A DNA stretch of 64,000 nt from Firm-04 sp946413695 (lineage in GTDB: Bacteria; Bacillota; Clostridia; Oscillospirales; Ruminococcaceae). Numbering within the stretch: position 1 is the stretch's first letter; each line of letters opens with the position of its first letter. The notes under the pieces were generated by a model, which ran no database searches, had not been told where the DNA came from, and saw nothing but the letters and a program-made list of their open reading frames with translations. Where the stretch lies: the NCBI GenBank assembly GCA_946413695.1, contig CAMKLV010000001.1, forward strand, positions 58,562 to 122,561. Direction: 5' to 3'. Below are positions 9,193-18,382 of the stretch, piece by piece. The position numbers were made by a program, and so were the translations under genes.

Positions 9193-9402
9193 AGTTCCAT
9201 AGCCCCTTTCGATTCAAAAATCTTGCGTCAAATGTTGGATTCATTGCGTTTTGGGCATTTTGCCATTTGTGCATAATTCTGATACAGCATCGCAGAAACC
9301 AATGAAAAAACGCTAAAAAGCGAAAAATCGCGTGAACACGCAAAACTGCGAATCACACTCAAATTTTTCGTCCATATCTATTTTAGCATACTTCACAAAA
9401 AA
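9193..9402 (-). other. Long 5' leader of the Ddl-like operon
   Basis: About 180 nt lie between the predicted promoter and the GTG start. On the minus strand the leader holds short stems (GCGTGTTCACGC, and CGC-TTTTTA-GCG followed by six T) that could attenuate transcription. No gene is seen in it, nor in the stretch 9409-9603. Confidence 0.3.
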
Positions 9403-9408
9403 ATGCAA
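9380..9408 (-). promoter_or_regulatory. Promoter for the Ddl-like operon
   Basis: Minus-strand -35 TTGCAT (9403-9408), 17 nt spacer, -10 TAAAAT (9380-9385). Confidence 0.6.
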
Positions 9409-9603
9409 GTGTTTTTTTGCAAAATCACAGAAAAATTTTTGAAAAAACGGGAAATCGACACAGGCGCGGTGAAACTTCTTGCTTTTTTATACAAATCAGC
9501 TTTGCAATTCCTGTATCTGACAGATTCCGGCAAACCACAGCGACATGCAATTCACCAAATCCAGCGGCAGAATTCTGACATCCGTATTTCGCTCATTACC
9601 CCA

Positions 9604-9632
9604 TTGAAATTTCCGGCACAATGTGTTATAAT
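9604..9632 (+). promoter_or_regulatory. Promoter for tex
   Basis: -35 TTGAAA (9604-9609), 17 nt spacer, -10 TATAAT (9627-9632), with TG just upstream of the -10. Confidence 0.75.
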
Positions 9633-9673
9633 AATAGAATATGATTTGAGAACACATCTCAGGAGGTATCGGA

Positions 9674-11848
9674 ATGGATATTTTAGAACAGCTTGCTGAA
9701 GAATTCAAGCTCCGGCAGGAACAGGTGTCAAACGCAGTTGCACTGCTGGATGACGGCAAAACCGTCCCGTTTATTGCACGATACAGAAAAGAACAGACCG
9801 GCTCGCTCGATGACCAGACGCTCCACGCGCTGAATGACCGTCTCAACTATCTGCGGAAACTGGAGGAGCGCAAGCAGGAAATCACCGATGCAATCACAGC
9901 ACTTGAAAAGATGACACCCGAACTTGCAGATGCGATCTCTGCCGCAAAAACACTCGTTGAGGTCGAGGATCTGTACCGTCCCTACAAGCAGAAGCGCAAG
10001 ACAAAGGCATCCGTTGCGAAAGCGCGCGGACTGCAGCCGCTTGCTGACTTGATCATGGAGCAGAACTTCAAAACCGATCCTGCAGCAGAGGCAGAAGCAT
10101 TCGTCAATCCCGAGCTTGAGGTTCCGGATGTCGATGCTGCACTTTCCGGCGCATCCGATATTCTCGCAGAAACAGTCTCGGATGACGCAGATCTCCGAAA
10201 GCGACTCCGCAATGTGCTGTCTCTGCGCGGATCAATCACCGTCAAAGCGACCGATCCGGAGGAGGACAGCGTCTACCGCAACTATTATGAGTATGCTGAG
10301 CTGATCACCAAAGCGGCAAAGCACCGGATTCTCGCAATCAACCGCGGTGAGAAGGAAGGCTACCTCAAAGTCAGTCTGACAATGCCTGAGGGACTCGGCG
10401 AGCAGATTGTCACAAAAACATATGTCAAAAACGAAAGCGCATCCGGTCAGATGGTCGAAACTGCTGCAATCGAAGCATATAAAAAGTCGCTTCTGCCCGC
10501 AGTCCAGCGTGAAATCCGCGCAGAGCTGACAGAGCAGGCATCCGAGCAGGCGATCACGGTCTTTGCATCCAATCTGCGCCAGCTTCTGCTGCAGCCGCCG
10601 ATGAAGGGCATGATCACGCTCGGCCTTGATCCGGGATTCCGCACGGGCTGCAAAGTCGCAGTTGTCGATCCGACCGGCAAGGTACTCGCAACGGATGTCG
10701 TCTACATCACGGCAAACTCCGCACAGGCAGTCGCAGCCGGAAAGATCAAGCTGAAAAAGCTGATCCAGCAGCACCATGTTGCCGCAATCGCAATCGGCAA
10801 CGGCACTGCATCCCGTGAATCCGAACAGATTGTCGCTGAGATTCTCCGCGAGCTGCCCGATCAGCACACCGCATATATGGTTGTCAGCGAGGCAGGCGCG
10901 TCGGTCTACTCCGCATCAAAGCTTGCTGCCGAGGAGTTTCCGGATTACGATGTCGCGCTCCGTAGTGCCGTATCCATCGCGCGCAGACTGCAGGATCCGC
11001 TTGCTGAGCTCGTCAAGATCGAACCGAAGGCAATCGGCGTCGGTGAGTATCAGCACGATATGCCGCCCGCGCGGCTTTCCGAATCCCTGACCGGTGTTGT
11101 TGAGGATTGTGTCAACGCGGTCGGTGTCGATCTGAACACTGCATCCGGCTCGCTGCTCTCCTATATCTCCGGTATTCACAGCGGCATCGCACACAACATC
11201 GTGACATACCGCGAAGAAAACGGCGCATTCACAAGCCGCAAGGCACTGCTCAAAGTTCCGAAGCTCGGTGCAAAGGCATATGAGCTCTGCGCAGGTTTCC
11301 TGCGAGTCCGCGACGGCAAAAATCCGCTTGACAACACCGGCGTGCATCCGGAAAGTTATGCCGCTGCAGAATCTTTGCTCAAGCTCTGCGGTCTTTCTCT
11401 GACAGACATCGGCGGCGACCTCAAAAAGCTTTCGGATACCGTTGATGCACGCGGCTACACTGCACTAAGCAAGGAGCTTGAAATCGGCGAGCCGACGCTC
11501 CGCGACATTGTCAAGGAACTGCAGAAGCCCGGCCGCGACCCGCGTGACGAGCTGCCGAAGCCGCTCATGCGCAGCGGCGATATCATGACCGCCGAGGATC
11601 TGAAGCCCGGCATGGAGCTGATCGGCACCGTCCGGAATATCATTGATTTCGGCGCATTTGTCGATATCGGCGTACACGAGGACGGACTTGTACATGTCTC
11701 GCAGCTCGCGAACAAATTTGTCAAACATCCGCTCGATGTGGTCAAGGTCGGACAGATCGTCCGTGTGCGCGTGCTCGAATCCGATGCAAAGCGCAAGCGC
11801 ATCAGCCTGACCATGAAGGGCGTCTCGCAGGAGAATCTCAACTCCTGA
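9674..11848 (+). CDS. tex: Tex family RNA-binding transcription accessory protein
   Basis: A 724-residue protein matching Tex/Spt6-like factors along its length. It has an N-terminal helical domain, a YqgF-like RNase H fold around LGLDPGFRTGCKVAVVD (about 315-331), a helix-hairpin-helix region near LNTASGSLLSYISGI, and a C-terminal S1 domain with GTVRNIIDFGAFVDIGVHED. It is a cytoplasmic nucleic-acid-binding protein linked to transcription; its exact role is not settled. Start ATG follows AGGAGG. It appears to be transcribed from its own promoter. Confidence 0.96.
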   Translation: MDILEQLAEEFKLRQEQVSNAVALLDDGKTVPFIARYRKEQTGSLDDQTLHALNDRLNYLRKLEERKQEITDAITALEKMTPELADAISAAKTLVEVEDLYRPYKQKRKTKASVAKARGLQPLADLIMEQNFKTDPAAEAEAFVNPELEVPDVDAALSGASDILAETVSDDADLRKRLRNVLSLRGSITVKATDPEEDSVYRNYYEYAELITKAAKHRILAINRGEKEGYLKVSLTMPEGLGEQIVTKTYVKNESASGQMVETAAIEAYKKSLLPAVQREIRAELTEQASEQAITVFASNLRQLLLQPPMKGMITLGLDPGFRTGCKVAVVDPTGKVLATDVVYITANSAQAVAAGKIKLKKLIQQHHVAAIAIGNGTASRESEQIVAEILRELPDQHTAYMVVSEAGASVYSASKLAAEEFPDYDVALRSAVSIARRLQDPLAELVKIEPKAIGVGEYQHDMPPARLSESLTGVVEDCVNAVGVDLNTASGSLLSYISGIHSGIAHNIVTYREENGAFTSRKALLKVPKLGAKAYELCAGFLRVRDGKNPLDNTGVHPESYAAAESLLKLCGLSLTDIGGDLKKLSDTVDARGYTALSKELEIGEPTLRDIVKELQKPGRDPRDELPKPLMRSGDIMTAEDLKPGMELIGTVRNIIDFGAFVDIGVHEDGLVHVSQLANKFVKHPLDVVKVGQIVRVRVLESDAKRKRISLTMKGVSQENLNS

Positions 11849-11882
11849 TATCCGCCCGATCAACCGAAAGGGGACTATTTAT

Positions 11883-12641
11883 ATGGTATATGTAACCGGA
11901 GATACGCACGGTGACTTTTCCAGATTCCAGAATTCCATGCTCAAAAAAGCAGATGCAAACGATGTTGTGATTGTCTGCGGCGACTTCGGATTCTTCTGGG
12001 ATGACTCAAAGCAGGAGCAGAAATTCCGCAAAAAACTCACCGAGTTAAAGTATACCGTTGCATTCGTGGACGGCTGTCACGAGAATTATGATATGCTCGA
12101 AAAATACCCGACGCAGGAATGGAACGGCGGCACAGCGCGCGTGATCGCGCCGAATCTGGTACATCTGCTCCGCGGCGAAATCTATACAATCTGCGGAAAG
12201 CGGTTCTTCACATTCGGCGGCGGACACAGTCAGGATTTCGAGTTCCGGACAGCCGAGAACTGGTGGGAGCAGGAACAGCCGACCTATGACGAGATCATTC
12301 ACGCGGCGGAAAATCTGAAATCCTACGATAACACCGTCGATTACATCATCACGCACGAGCCGCCCGCATCGCTCAAAGACTGCCTGCGTGTCGATACCAT
12401 GCAGCGTCTTGAGGTGCATGCATTCTTTGAGGATTTAACACAGATGTGTACATTCCATCAGTGGTATTTCGGCAAGTGCCACCTGAACCGCTATGTCCCG
12501 CTGAAGTATTACGCTGTGTTCGATGAGATCAATCCGCTCAATGATACGCGCGGCAAGGCGATCACCGCACAGTATGAGCCTTCCTCACCCGATCCGGTTC
12601 TGCCGGACGAACCGGAAGATACCGCGGAGGATGAAGCATAA
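11883..12641 (+). CDS. Calcineurin-like metallophosphoesterase
   Basis: A 252-residue protein with the metallophosphatase signature: GDTHGD at residues 6-11, VCGDFGFFWDD, a GCHEN motif where the family usually has GNHE, and the late ITHEPP. A short acidic tail follows the domain. The dinuclear metal site looks complete. The substrate is not predictable. Its stop overlaps the start of the mscS-type gene by one base (TAATG). Confidence 0.88.
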   Translation: MVYVTGDTHGDFSRFQNSMLKKADANDVVIVCGDFGFFWDDSKQEQKFRKKLTELKYTVAFVDGCHENYDMLEKYPTQEWNGGTARVIAPNLVHLLRGEIYTICGKRFFTFGGGHSQDFEFRTAENWWEQEQPTYDEIIHAAENLKSYDNTVDYIITHEPPASLKDCLRVDTMQRLEVHAFFEDLTQMCTFHQWYFGKCHLNRYVPLKYYAVFDEINPLNDTRGKAITAQYEPSSPDPVLPDEPEDTAEDEA

Positions 12642-13498
12642 TGGAATCGCAGATTGAAGCCCAGATCGAAGCAGGACAGGAAGCCGTACAGCAGACTGCC
12701 GGTCTGCTCGCAAAAATGGGGCAGAAGCTCGTTGACTATCTGCCGACACTGGTCATCGCCGCTGTTGTCTTTCTGATCGGCATGCTGATTGCAGGCTGCA
12801 TCAACAAGATCATCAACCGCATGATGAACAAGGCAAAGGTCAACGCGACGGCATCGGGATTCGGCAAATCGCTGATCCGGATTCTGCTCTACACATTGCT
12901 GATCATCATCTGCCTTTCGATCCTCGGTGTCCCGATGGCGTCGATCGTTGCGGTTGTCGGTGCGGCGGGGCTTGCGATCGGTCTGGCACTGCAAAACAGC
13001 CTTTCCAATCTTGCCGGCGGATTCATCATCCTGTTCGCAAAGCCGTTTCAGCGCGGCGATTATATCAGTGCAGCAGGGGAATCCGGATTTGTTGAGGCAA
13101 TGACGATTCTGTATACAGAACTGATTACGCTTGATAACCGCAGCATCTATCTGCCGAACAGCATTGTGTCCTCGAGTGCCGTGCAGAACTTCTCACAGAA
13201 CGGCAAGCTCCGGGTCAGTGTTCCGGTTCAGGTTTCCTATCAGACTGATCTCAGTGTTGCGAAAAATGTCCTGCTGGAAACCGTCAGTTCACTGCCCGTC
13301 ACACTGAAAGATCCTGCGCCCGCTGTCGCTGTAACCGAACTCGGCAGCAGCGGCATCACGCTGACTGTACTCTACTGGGTGAACAAGGGCGATTATTTCA
13401 TCGCACCCGGAAAGCTGCTCGAAGCCGTCAAGCCTGCATTTGATGCAGCAGGCATCGAGATTCCGTTCCCGCAGATTGATGTACATAACCGCACATAA
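12641..13498 (+). CDS. mscS: Small-conductance mechanosensitive channel (MscS family)
   Basis: A 285-residue membrane protein with three N-terminal helices. The third, pore-lining helix is rich in Gly/Ala (VVGAAGLAIGLALQNSLSNLAGG), which is diagnostic for MscS. The cytoplasmic beta domain follows (FQRGDYISAAGESGFVEAM). It opens under membrane tension to release solutes on osmotic downshock. Translational coupling with the upstream phosphoesterase gene is likely because start and stop overlap. Confidence 0.94.
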   Translation: MESQIEAQIEAGQEAVQQTAGLLAKMGQKLVDYLPTLVIAAVVFLIGMLIAGCINKIINRMMNKAKVNATASGFGKSLIRILLYTLLIIICLSILGVPMASIVAVVGAAGLAIGLALQNSLSNLAGGFIILFAKPFQRGDYISAAGESGFVEAMTILYTELITLDNRSIYLPNSIVSSSAVQNFSQNGKLRVSVPVQVSYQTDLSVAKNVLLETVSSLPVTLKDPAPAVAVTELGSSGITLTVLYWVNKGDYFIAPGKLLEAVKPAFDAAGIEIPFPQIDVHNRT

Positions 13499-13511
13499 AG
13501 GGGAGTGCCGC

Positions 13512-13835
13512 ATGAAAATCACAGATCAGATGATCGACAAATATGCAGAGGAATACTGCCGGAAATACGGTGCGGTCAAGCTGATTATTACAAGCGAGGA
13601 AGTTGCATACAATTTCTTTCTTGAGCAGGATACCGAGGACATTCTCAATTACGTTAACACGCGAAAACCGCTGGACGAGGTCTATCTGACACAGGCAATG
13701 ATTGAATGTGCAGACCGCGCCGGACTGGTCGAGGAGTGGATGCATACATTTGACCTCGAGGATAAGCTCTGGCACAAAATCACGCGGATTCTGCGAAAAC
13801 AGATCCGCGAACAGAAACAGGCAGAAACAAACTGA
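13512..13835 (+). CDS. Small hypothetical protein, 107 aa
   Basis: It starts at an ATG seven bases after AAAGGGGAG, 13 bases behind the mscS stop, so it is probably co-transcribed. The protein is soluble, charged and mostly helical, with a lysine/arginine/glutamine-rich C-terminus (TRILRKQIREQKQAE). No signal peptide or membrane segment. I do not recognise a family. An in-frame upstream start at 13440 lies inside mscS and is less likely. Confidence 0.7.
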   Translation: MKITDQMIDKYAEEYCRKYGAVKLIITSEEVAYNFFLEQDTEDILNYVNTRKPLDEVYLTQAMIECADRAGLVEEWMHTFDLEDKLWHKITRILRKQIREQKQAETN

Positions 13836-13873
13836 CCGAAATTTGTGCAATACGACAGAATCCGTGCCGTTTC

Positions 13874-13903
13874 TTGACAATCGCGGAACGGTTGTGCTAT
13901 AAT
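13874..13903 (+). promoter_or_regulatory. Consensus promoter for the XRE-cupin gene
   Basis: -35 TTGACA (13874-13879), 18 nt spacer, -10 TATAAT (13898-13903). Confidence 0.85.
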
Positions 13904-14000
13904 AAAAGTTGCACAAATCGAAATGACAGAATGCGCGGGGAGAGCAGATATTCTCGCCGCGCTTGTTTTCGATATTTTATATGAATACGGAGGATACGCA

Positions 14001-14546
14001 ATGGAACCGATCAATGAAATTGCGGCACGCATCCGCGAGCTGCGCGAGGTATGTGATTACACAGTCGAACAGCTTGCATCCGAGCTCGGTCTCACCGTCG
14101 AGCAGTATGCAGGCTACGAACAGAACGGAGATTTTCCGATCAGCGTTATCTACGAGATCGCGAACAAGTTTAACGTAGATTTCAACGAGCTGATCACCGG
14201 CGAACCGAGCCGCATTGATACGTTTCAGGTTGTACGCCGCGGTCAGGGCAGAAGCATCAGCCGTTTCCCCGGCTACCGTTTCAAGGACCTCGCATTCCGC
14301 TATGCAGATAAGATCATGCAGCCGCTGCTTGTCACGCTGGAGCCCTCGGACGAACCGGCAAAGCTTGTCACCCACACCGGTCAGGAATTCAACCTCGTTC
14401 TCAAAGGCACGGTCGCAGTTGTATTTGAGGATCGCGAGATCATCCTCAATGAAGGCGATTCGATCTATTTCAACCCGACTTATCCCCACGGACAGCGCTG
14501 CGCAGGCGACACCAAAGCAAGATTTCTGACGATGATTGCGGAATGA
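14001..14546 (+). CDS. XRE family regulator with C-terminal cupin domain
   Basis: A 181-residue protein. The N-terminal helix-turn-helix at about 8-65 (LREVCDYTVEQLASELGLT) is followed by a cupin barrel at about 105-180 with HTGQEFNLVLKGTVAV and YFNPTYPHGQRCAGD. The ATG at 14001 has GGAGG nine bases upstream; the longer open frame is not needed. Such proteins usually sense a small carboxylate or metabolite. The next gene is an acyl-CoA synthetase, 37 bp away, which is a recurrent pairing and suggests local control. Confidence 0.9.
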   Translation: MEPINEIAARIRELREVCDYTVEQLASELGLTVEQYAGYEQNGDFPISVIYEIANKFNVDFNELITGEPSRIDTFQVVRRGQGRSISRFPGYRFKDLAFRYADKIMQPLLVTLEPSDEPAKLVTHTGQEFNLVLKGTVAVVFEDREIILNEGDSIYFNPTYPHGQRCAGDTKARFLTMIAE

Positions 14547-14583
14547 TCCGCAGCACCGCATATATAAAGGAGTAAGGATTATC

Positions 14584-16260
14584 ATGCTGTTAGACCGCTA
14601 TCTGCCCCGCATCGAATTTGATTCCTACGAAGATTTCAGAGATAATTACCGCGTCAATGTGCCGGAAAACTTCAACTTCGGCTGGGATATCGTCGATGAG
14701 TGGGCAAAGCAGGAACCGGAGAAAAAAGCGCTGCTCTGGCTCAGTCACGAAAAAGAAGAGCGCACCTTTACCTTCACCGATATCTCGAAGCTTTCCAATC
14801 AGACATGTCACTATTTCCAGAGCCTCGGTCTGAAAAAGGGCGATGTGGTTCTGCTGATCCTGCGCCGCCGCTGGGAATACTGGGTCATTGCAACCGCACT
14901 GCACAAGCTCGGCATTATCCTGATCCCGGGCAATCTGCTCTTCACCACACACGATATCGCATACCGCGGAAATATGGCGGAAATCTCCGCGATTATCGCC
15001 TGCGATGATGAATACATCCGCGGACAGATCGACGCTGCCGCCCCGCAGATCAAGACGCTGCGCAAGAAGATTGCAGTCGCTGAGCCGCGCGAGGGCTGGG
15101 ATTTCTTTACGGATGAAATCGCAAAGTATCCGGACACCTTTGAGCGCCCGACCGGCGATGCTGCAACCAAGGCAACTGATACCATGCTGATCTACTTCAC
15201 ATCCGGTTCGACCGGCATGCCGAAGATGGTCTGCCACAACTTTGCGCATCCACTCGGTCATATCGTCACAGCAAAATACTGGCATCAGGTGCAGGAAAAC
15301 AAGCTGCACATGTCTATTTCGGATTCCGGCTGGGCAAAATTCGGCTGGGGCAAAATCTACGGTCAGTGGATCTGCGGCGCAATCCAGTTTGTCTATGATT
15401 TCACCGGCAGATTCAATGCAAAGGATATGCTCGAGGTCATCAGCAAGCACAAGCTGACAACATTCTGCGCACCGCCGACCATGTACCGCTTCATGCTGCA
15501 GGAAGATATGACGCAGTATGATCTTTCCACGATTCAGAACTTCTGCAACGCAGGTGAGCCGCTGAATCCGGAGGTCTTCAACCGCATCTATGAACTGACC
15601 GGCAAAAAGATGCGCGAGGGCTTCGGTCAGACTGAAGGCACTGTTCTGGTTGCAAACTTCCCGTGGATTGATCCGAAACCGGGTTCTATGGGCAAACCGT
15701 CGCCGCTCTATAACATTCATCTGCTCCGTCCGGACGGTACCGAATGCGAAGACGGTGAGGAAGGCAGCATCATGGCATGCGGCATTGATCAGATGCACCC
15801 GACCGGTCTGTTCTGCGGATACTACAAGAATCCGGAGCTGACCGAGGCTGTGCTCGGCGGCAAAAACTACGATACCGGTGACGTTGCATGGCGCGATTCC
15901 CGCGGCTACTACTGGTTTGTCGGCAGAAATGACGATGTGATCAAGTGCTCCGGCTACCGCATCGGACCGTTCGAGGTTGAGAGCGCGCTGCTGACACATC
16001 CGGCGGTTGTGGAATCTGCGATCACCGGCGCACCGGATCCGATCCGCGGACAGGTTGTCAAGGCAACGGTTGTGCTGGCAAAGGGGTATACACCTTCTCC
16101 GGAGCTGACGAAGGAACTTCAGGATCATGTCAAGCGTGAAACTGCACCGTATAAGTATCCGCGTGTGATCGAGTATGTCGATGAGCTCCCGAAGACGCTC
16201 GGCGGCAAGATCAAGCGCGCAATGATCCGCCATCAGGACGAGGAAAACTCTGCAAAATAA
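14584..16260 (+). CDS. AMP-forming acyl-CoA synthetase (medium-chain type)
   Basis: An adenylate-forming enzyme of 558 residues that activates a carboxylic acid to acyl-AMP and then acyl-CoA. Motifs: P-loop-like YFTSGSTGMPK, GFGQTE, the YDTGDVAWRD hinge region, and the late catalytic lysine in LPKTLGGKIKRA. Similarity in arrangement is to medium-chain or benzoate-type ligases; the acid is not known. Start ATG at 14584 follows AAGGAGTAAGG. It is probably co-transcribed with the XRE-cupin gene and ends at a strong terminator. Confidence 0.92.
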   Translation: MLLDRYLPRIEFDSYEDFRDNYRVNVPENFNFGWDIVDEWAKQEPEKKALLWLSHEKEERTFTFTDISKLSNQTCHYFQSLGLKKGDVVLLILRRRWEYWVIATALHKLGIILIPGNLLFTTHDIAYRGNMAEISAIIACDDEYIRGQIDAAAPQIKTLRKKIAVAEPREGWDFFTDEIAKYPDTFERPTGDAATKATDTMLIYFTSGSTGMPKMVCHNFAHPLGHIVTAKYWHQVQENKLHMSISDSGWAKFGWGKIYGQWICGAIQFVYDFTGRFNAKDMLEVISKHKLTTFCAPPTMYRFMLQEDMTQYDLSTIQNFCNAGEPLNPEVFNRIYELTGKKMREGFGQTEGTVLVANFPWIDPKPGSMGKPSPLYNIHLLRPDGTECEDGEEGSIMACGIDQMHPTGLFCGYYKNPELTEAVLGGKNYDTGDVAWRDSRGYYWFVGRNDDVIKCSGYRIGPFEVESALLTHPAVVESAITGAPDPIRGQVVKATVVLAKGYTPSPELTKELQDHVKRETAPYKYPRVIEYVDELPKTLGGKIKRAMIRHQDEENSAK

Positions 16261-16267
16261 CCAGAAA

Positions 16268-16298
16268 GCACCGCTGTTTATTCGCAGCGGTGCCTTTT
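16268..16298 (+). terminator. Terminator of the acyl-CoA synthetase gene
   Basis: A perfect 9 bp stem (16268-16276 with 16285-16293) followed by CTTTTC. Confidence 0.85.
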
Positions 16299-16306
16299 CA
16301 TATACA

Positions 16307-16345
16307 GCAAAACGGTGTCCCGCGAAAACAGGACACCGTTCTTTT
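16307..16345 (-). terminator. Terminator of ssrA
   Basis: A perfect 10 bp stem (16311-16320 with 16331-16340), flanked by A runs on one side and T on the other, lies just past the 3' end of tmRNA. It can work in both directions. Confidence 0.8.
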
Positions 16346-16348
16346 GAG

Positions 16349-16691
16349 TGGAGGCGGCGGGAATTGAACCCGCGTCCGAAAACCGTTTCATCCGATCTTC
16401 TACGAGCGTAGTTTATCTTTTACATTCCCTTTTCGCAGCGCCGACAAACAGGCTATACGAATCGGTAGCACATTGTGCGACTGCTGATTATGTGCGTCCT
16501 CAGCAGACGTTCACCGCGTCATGACGCCAGACTCCGGATACGCGGTACTCTCCGGGCTGACGGAGGCCTTAAGCGGCCATCAAAACGGAATCGTTGTTCT
16601 CGTTTAAATTTAGAAAGTTGCACATTTTACGGGTTATGCGCCCGGCTCGCCAATCAAACTTCCCAGCCCCCGTCGAAACCTTTACGCCCCC
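16349..16691 (-). ncRNA. ssrA: tmRNA (transfer-messenger RNA)
   Basis: The tRNA-like ends are clear. The 5' GGGGGCG pairs with the 3' CGCCTCC (one G-U), the T-arm is GCGGG-TTCAATT-CCCGC, and the discriminator A is at 16349. CCA is not encoded (the next bases are CTC). The tag frame ends at TAA (16571-16569) and reads NFLNLNENNDSVLMAA before the stop; the frame enters through a TGC codon, so the resume codon needs confirmation. The tail is LMAA rather than the common LAA ending ALAA. It rescues stalled ribosomes with SmpB, encoded two genes upstream. Confidence 0.95.
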
Positions 16692-16726
16692 GTATCGGGT
16701 AACTGCAAGCTGAATTGCTCTTATTT

Positions 16727-16755
16727 ATTATACCGTATCTGCGGCGATTTGTCAA
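16727..16755 (-). promoter_or_regulatory. Promoter for ssrA
   Basis: Minus-strand TTGACA (16750-16755), 17 nt spacer, TATAAT (16727-16732), placing the start close to the mature tmRNA 5' end. Confidence 0.88.
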
Positions 16756-16762
16756 CTGCCAA

Positions 16763-17875
16763 TTACAGCAGCCTGATCTCCTGCTTTTCCGCATCAACCT
16801 GTGCCGCCGCGCCGTAGGGCAGAATCGCTCTCGGCGTCGCATGCCCGAAATTGATATTATAGAGAATCGGCAGTTCCGGATTGTCAATCACTTCCCGCCA
16901 GACCGTTTTGTATTCTTCATAATACCGTTCGTTCATCGGCTTTCCGACCAGGATCCCACTGACTGCATCGAACACGCCCTCAGACTTCAATGTTTCCAGA
17001 CAGAATCGCAGACGATCCGGTGCCGGACAGCATTCACTGGTCTCCGCAAAGAAAACCTTGCCGCGCCATTCATCTGCGGACGGGAAAATATTGTATCTGC
17101 GTGTGATTGCGCCCTGTTCATCAAATACAGACGGATCAACGAACGGAACCGAAGCAAACAGCTCCGCATATTCCTTACCGCAGTCAGAGATCAGCATTTC
17201 AGCGAGACTGTCAACGCATCCGCCGAGCAATTCGCCCTCGAACTGCGGCGCCCCCTGCAGCAGCTCATATCCATGCTGCTCCGGATGCGAAACCGGCATT
17301 GTGCCGACAGCAGCCGCAGAAAAATCGGTGCGCTCCTCATACCATACAGGAGCCGGTGTGATTTTCCGCCCGTGATACGAAGCAAAACAGCCTGCAAGCT
17401 GCTCCTTCGAGTAGGGGAGCATATCGCCGGAAGGCTCCGCAAGATCCGGCATCAGCGCCTGACCGTAAAAGGTCTGCAAGCCGATTCTGTGCAGCATCAG
17501 GTGATTATTGGTTGTATCAGAAAACCCGAGAAAGAACTTCGGGTGCTCACGAACCGCACGGATAAACTCCTGATCTTCCATCAGATAGGGGAAAGTCCGG
17601 AATGTGTCAATGCCGCCGATTGCCGTGATAATACCGCTGATAGAATCATCGAGAAACGCTGCTTTCAGGTCAGCAGCACGGTTTTCCGGATGCTTCCATA
17701 TCGCCTCAGCACCGTCGCAGGCATGCGGCATGTAAACAGGCTCAAGCCCGAATGCACGCAGCGTTTTTTCACTAAGTTCCTTTTCATGCGCACAGTAAGC
17801 CTCTCCGAGAATACCGTTTGACAGACTGACAATCGCAATGCGGTCGCCTTTTTTCAGCAGCTTCGGATAAAGCAT
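16763..17875 (-). CDS. S66 family LD-carboxypeptidase / MccF-like
   Basis: A 370-residue protein of the S66 fold. The N-terminal LKKGDRIAIVSLSNG, the GGIDTFR segment and the nucleophile motif FLGFSDTTNNH (serine at about residue 120) mark the family. Known members either trim the terminal D-Ala from muropeptide tetrapeptides (LdcA) or cleave microcin-type adducts (MccF). The FSDTTNNH form is closer to the MccF branch as I remember it, so wall recycling is not certain. No signal peptide, so it acts in the cytoplasm. It lies between smpB and ssrA. Confidence 0.85.
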   Translation of the reverse strand: MLYPKLLKKGDRIAIVSLSNGILGEAYCAHEKELSEKTLRAFGLEPVYMPHACDGAEAIWKHPENRAADLKAAFLDDSISGIITAIGGIDTFRTFPYLMEDQEFIRAVREHPKFFLGFSDTTNNHLMLHRIGLQTFYGQALMPDLAEPSGDMLPYSKEQLAGCFASYHGRKITPAPVWYEERTDFSAAAVGTMPVSHPEQHGYELLQGAPQFEGELLGGCVDSLAEMLISDCGKEYAELFASVPFVDPSVFDEQGAITRRYNIFPSADEWRGKVFFAETSECCPAPDRLRFCLETLKSEGVFDAVSGILVGKPMNERYYEEYKTVWREVIDNPELPILYNINFGHATPRAILPYGAAAQVDAEKQEIRLL

Positions 17876-17890
17876 ATTGTGTCCCTTTCG

Positions 17891-18358
17891 TTACTGGTTT
17901 CTGGATTTTACTGCGCGGTCAATATCACGGTTCGCGGATTTGATCGCCGCATCCTCGCGCTTGTCATAAAGCTTTTTACCTTTGCAAAGTCCAAGCTGCA
18001 CCTTAACTCTGCCGTCTTTGAAATAGAGCGACAGCGGAATCAGTGTCAGTCCCTGTGTTTTCAGGGTACCGAACAGCTTGAGGATCTCGCGCTTATGCAT
18101 CAGAAGCTGCCGCACACGGCGCGGGTCCTTGTTGAACACATTGCCTTTTTCATACGGAGATACATGCATATCACGAAGCAGGAGCTGACCGTCTTCGATC
18201 GAGCACCAGCTGTCCTTCAGATTGACATTGCCGTTCCGGATGGATTTGACCTCCGTGCCGACAAGTGCAATTCCGGCTTCATATGTCTCAAGCACAAAAT
18301 AATCATGCCGCGCTTTGCGGTTTTCTGCAATCTGTTTGATACCGGCCTGTTTCATCAA
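17891..18358 (-). CDS. smpB: SsrA-binding protein SmpB
   Basis: A 155-residue protein with the SmpB beta-barrel pattern: KARHDYFVLETYEAGIALVG, GTEVKSIRNGNVNLKDS, then the C-terminal basic tail KKLYDKREDAAIKSANRDID. It binds tmRNA and places it in the stalled ribosome. It is transcribed from its own promoter and followed 15 bp later by the S66 peptidase gene and then ssrA. Confidence 0.97.
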   Translation of the reverse strand: MMKQAGIKQIAENRKARHDYFVLETYEAGIALVGTEVKSIRNGNVNLKDSWCSIEDGQLLLRDMHVSPYEKGNVFNKDPRRVRQLLMHKREILKLFGTLKTQGLTLIPLSLYFKDGRVKVQLGLCKGKKLYDKREDAAIKSANRDIDRAVKSRNQ

Positions 18359-18382
18359 TCAGCCCTCCTTTCGCAGGATTTC

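Noticed and set aside
14590..16233. A 547-codon minus-strand frame opposite the acyl-CoA synthetase
   Set aside because: Cys/Arg/His-rich shadow translation with no motif; the plus frame has complete AMP-binding motifs.
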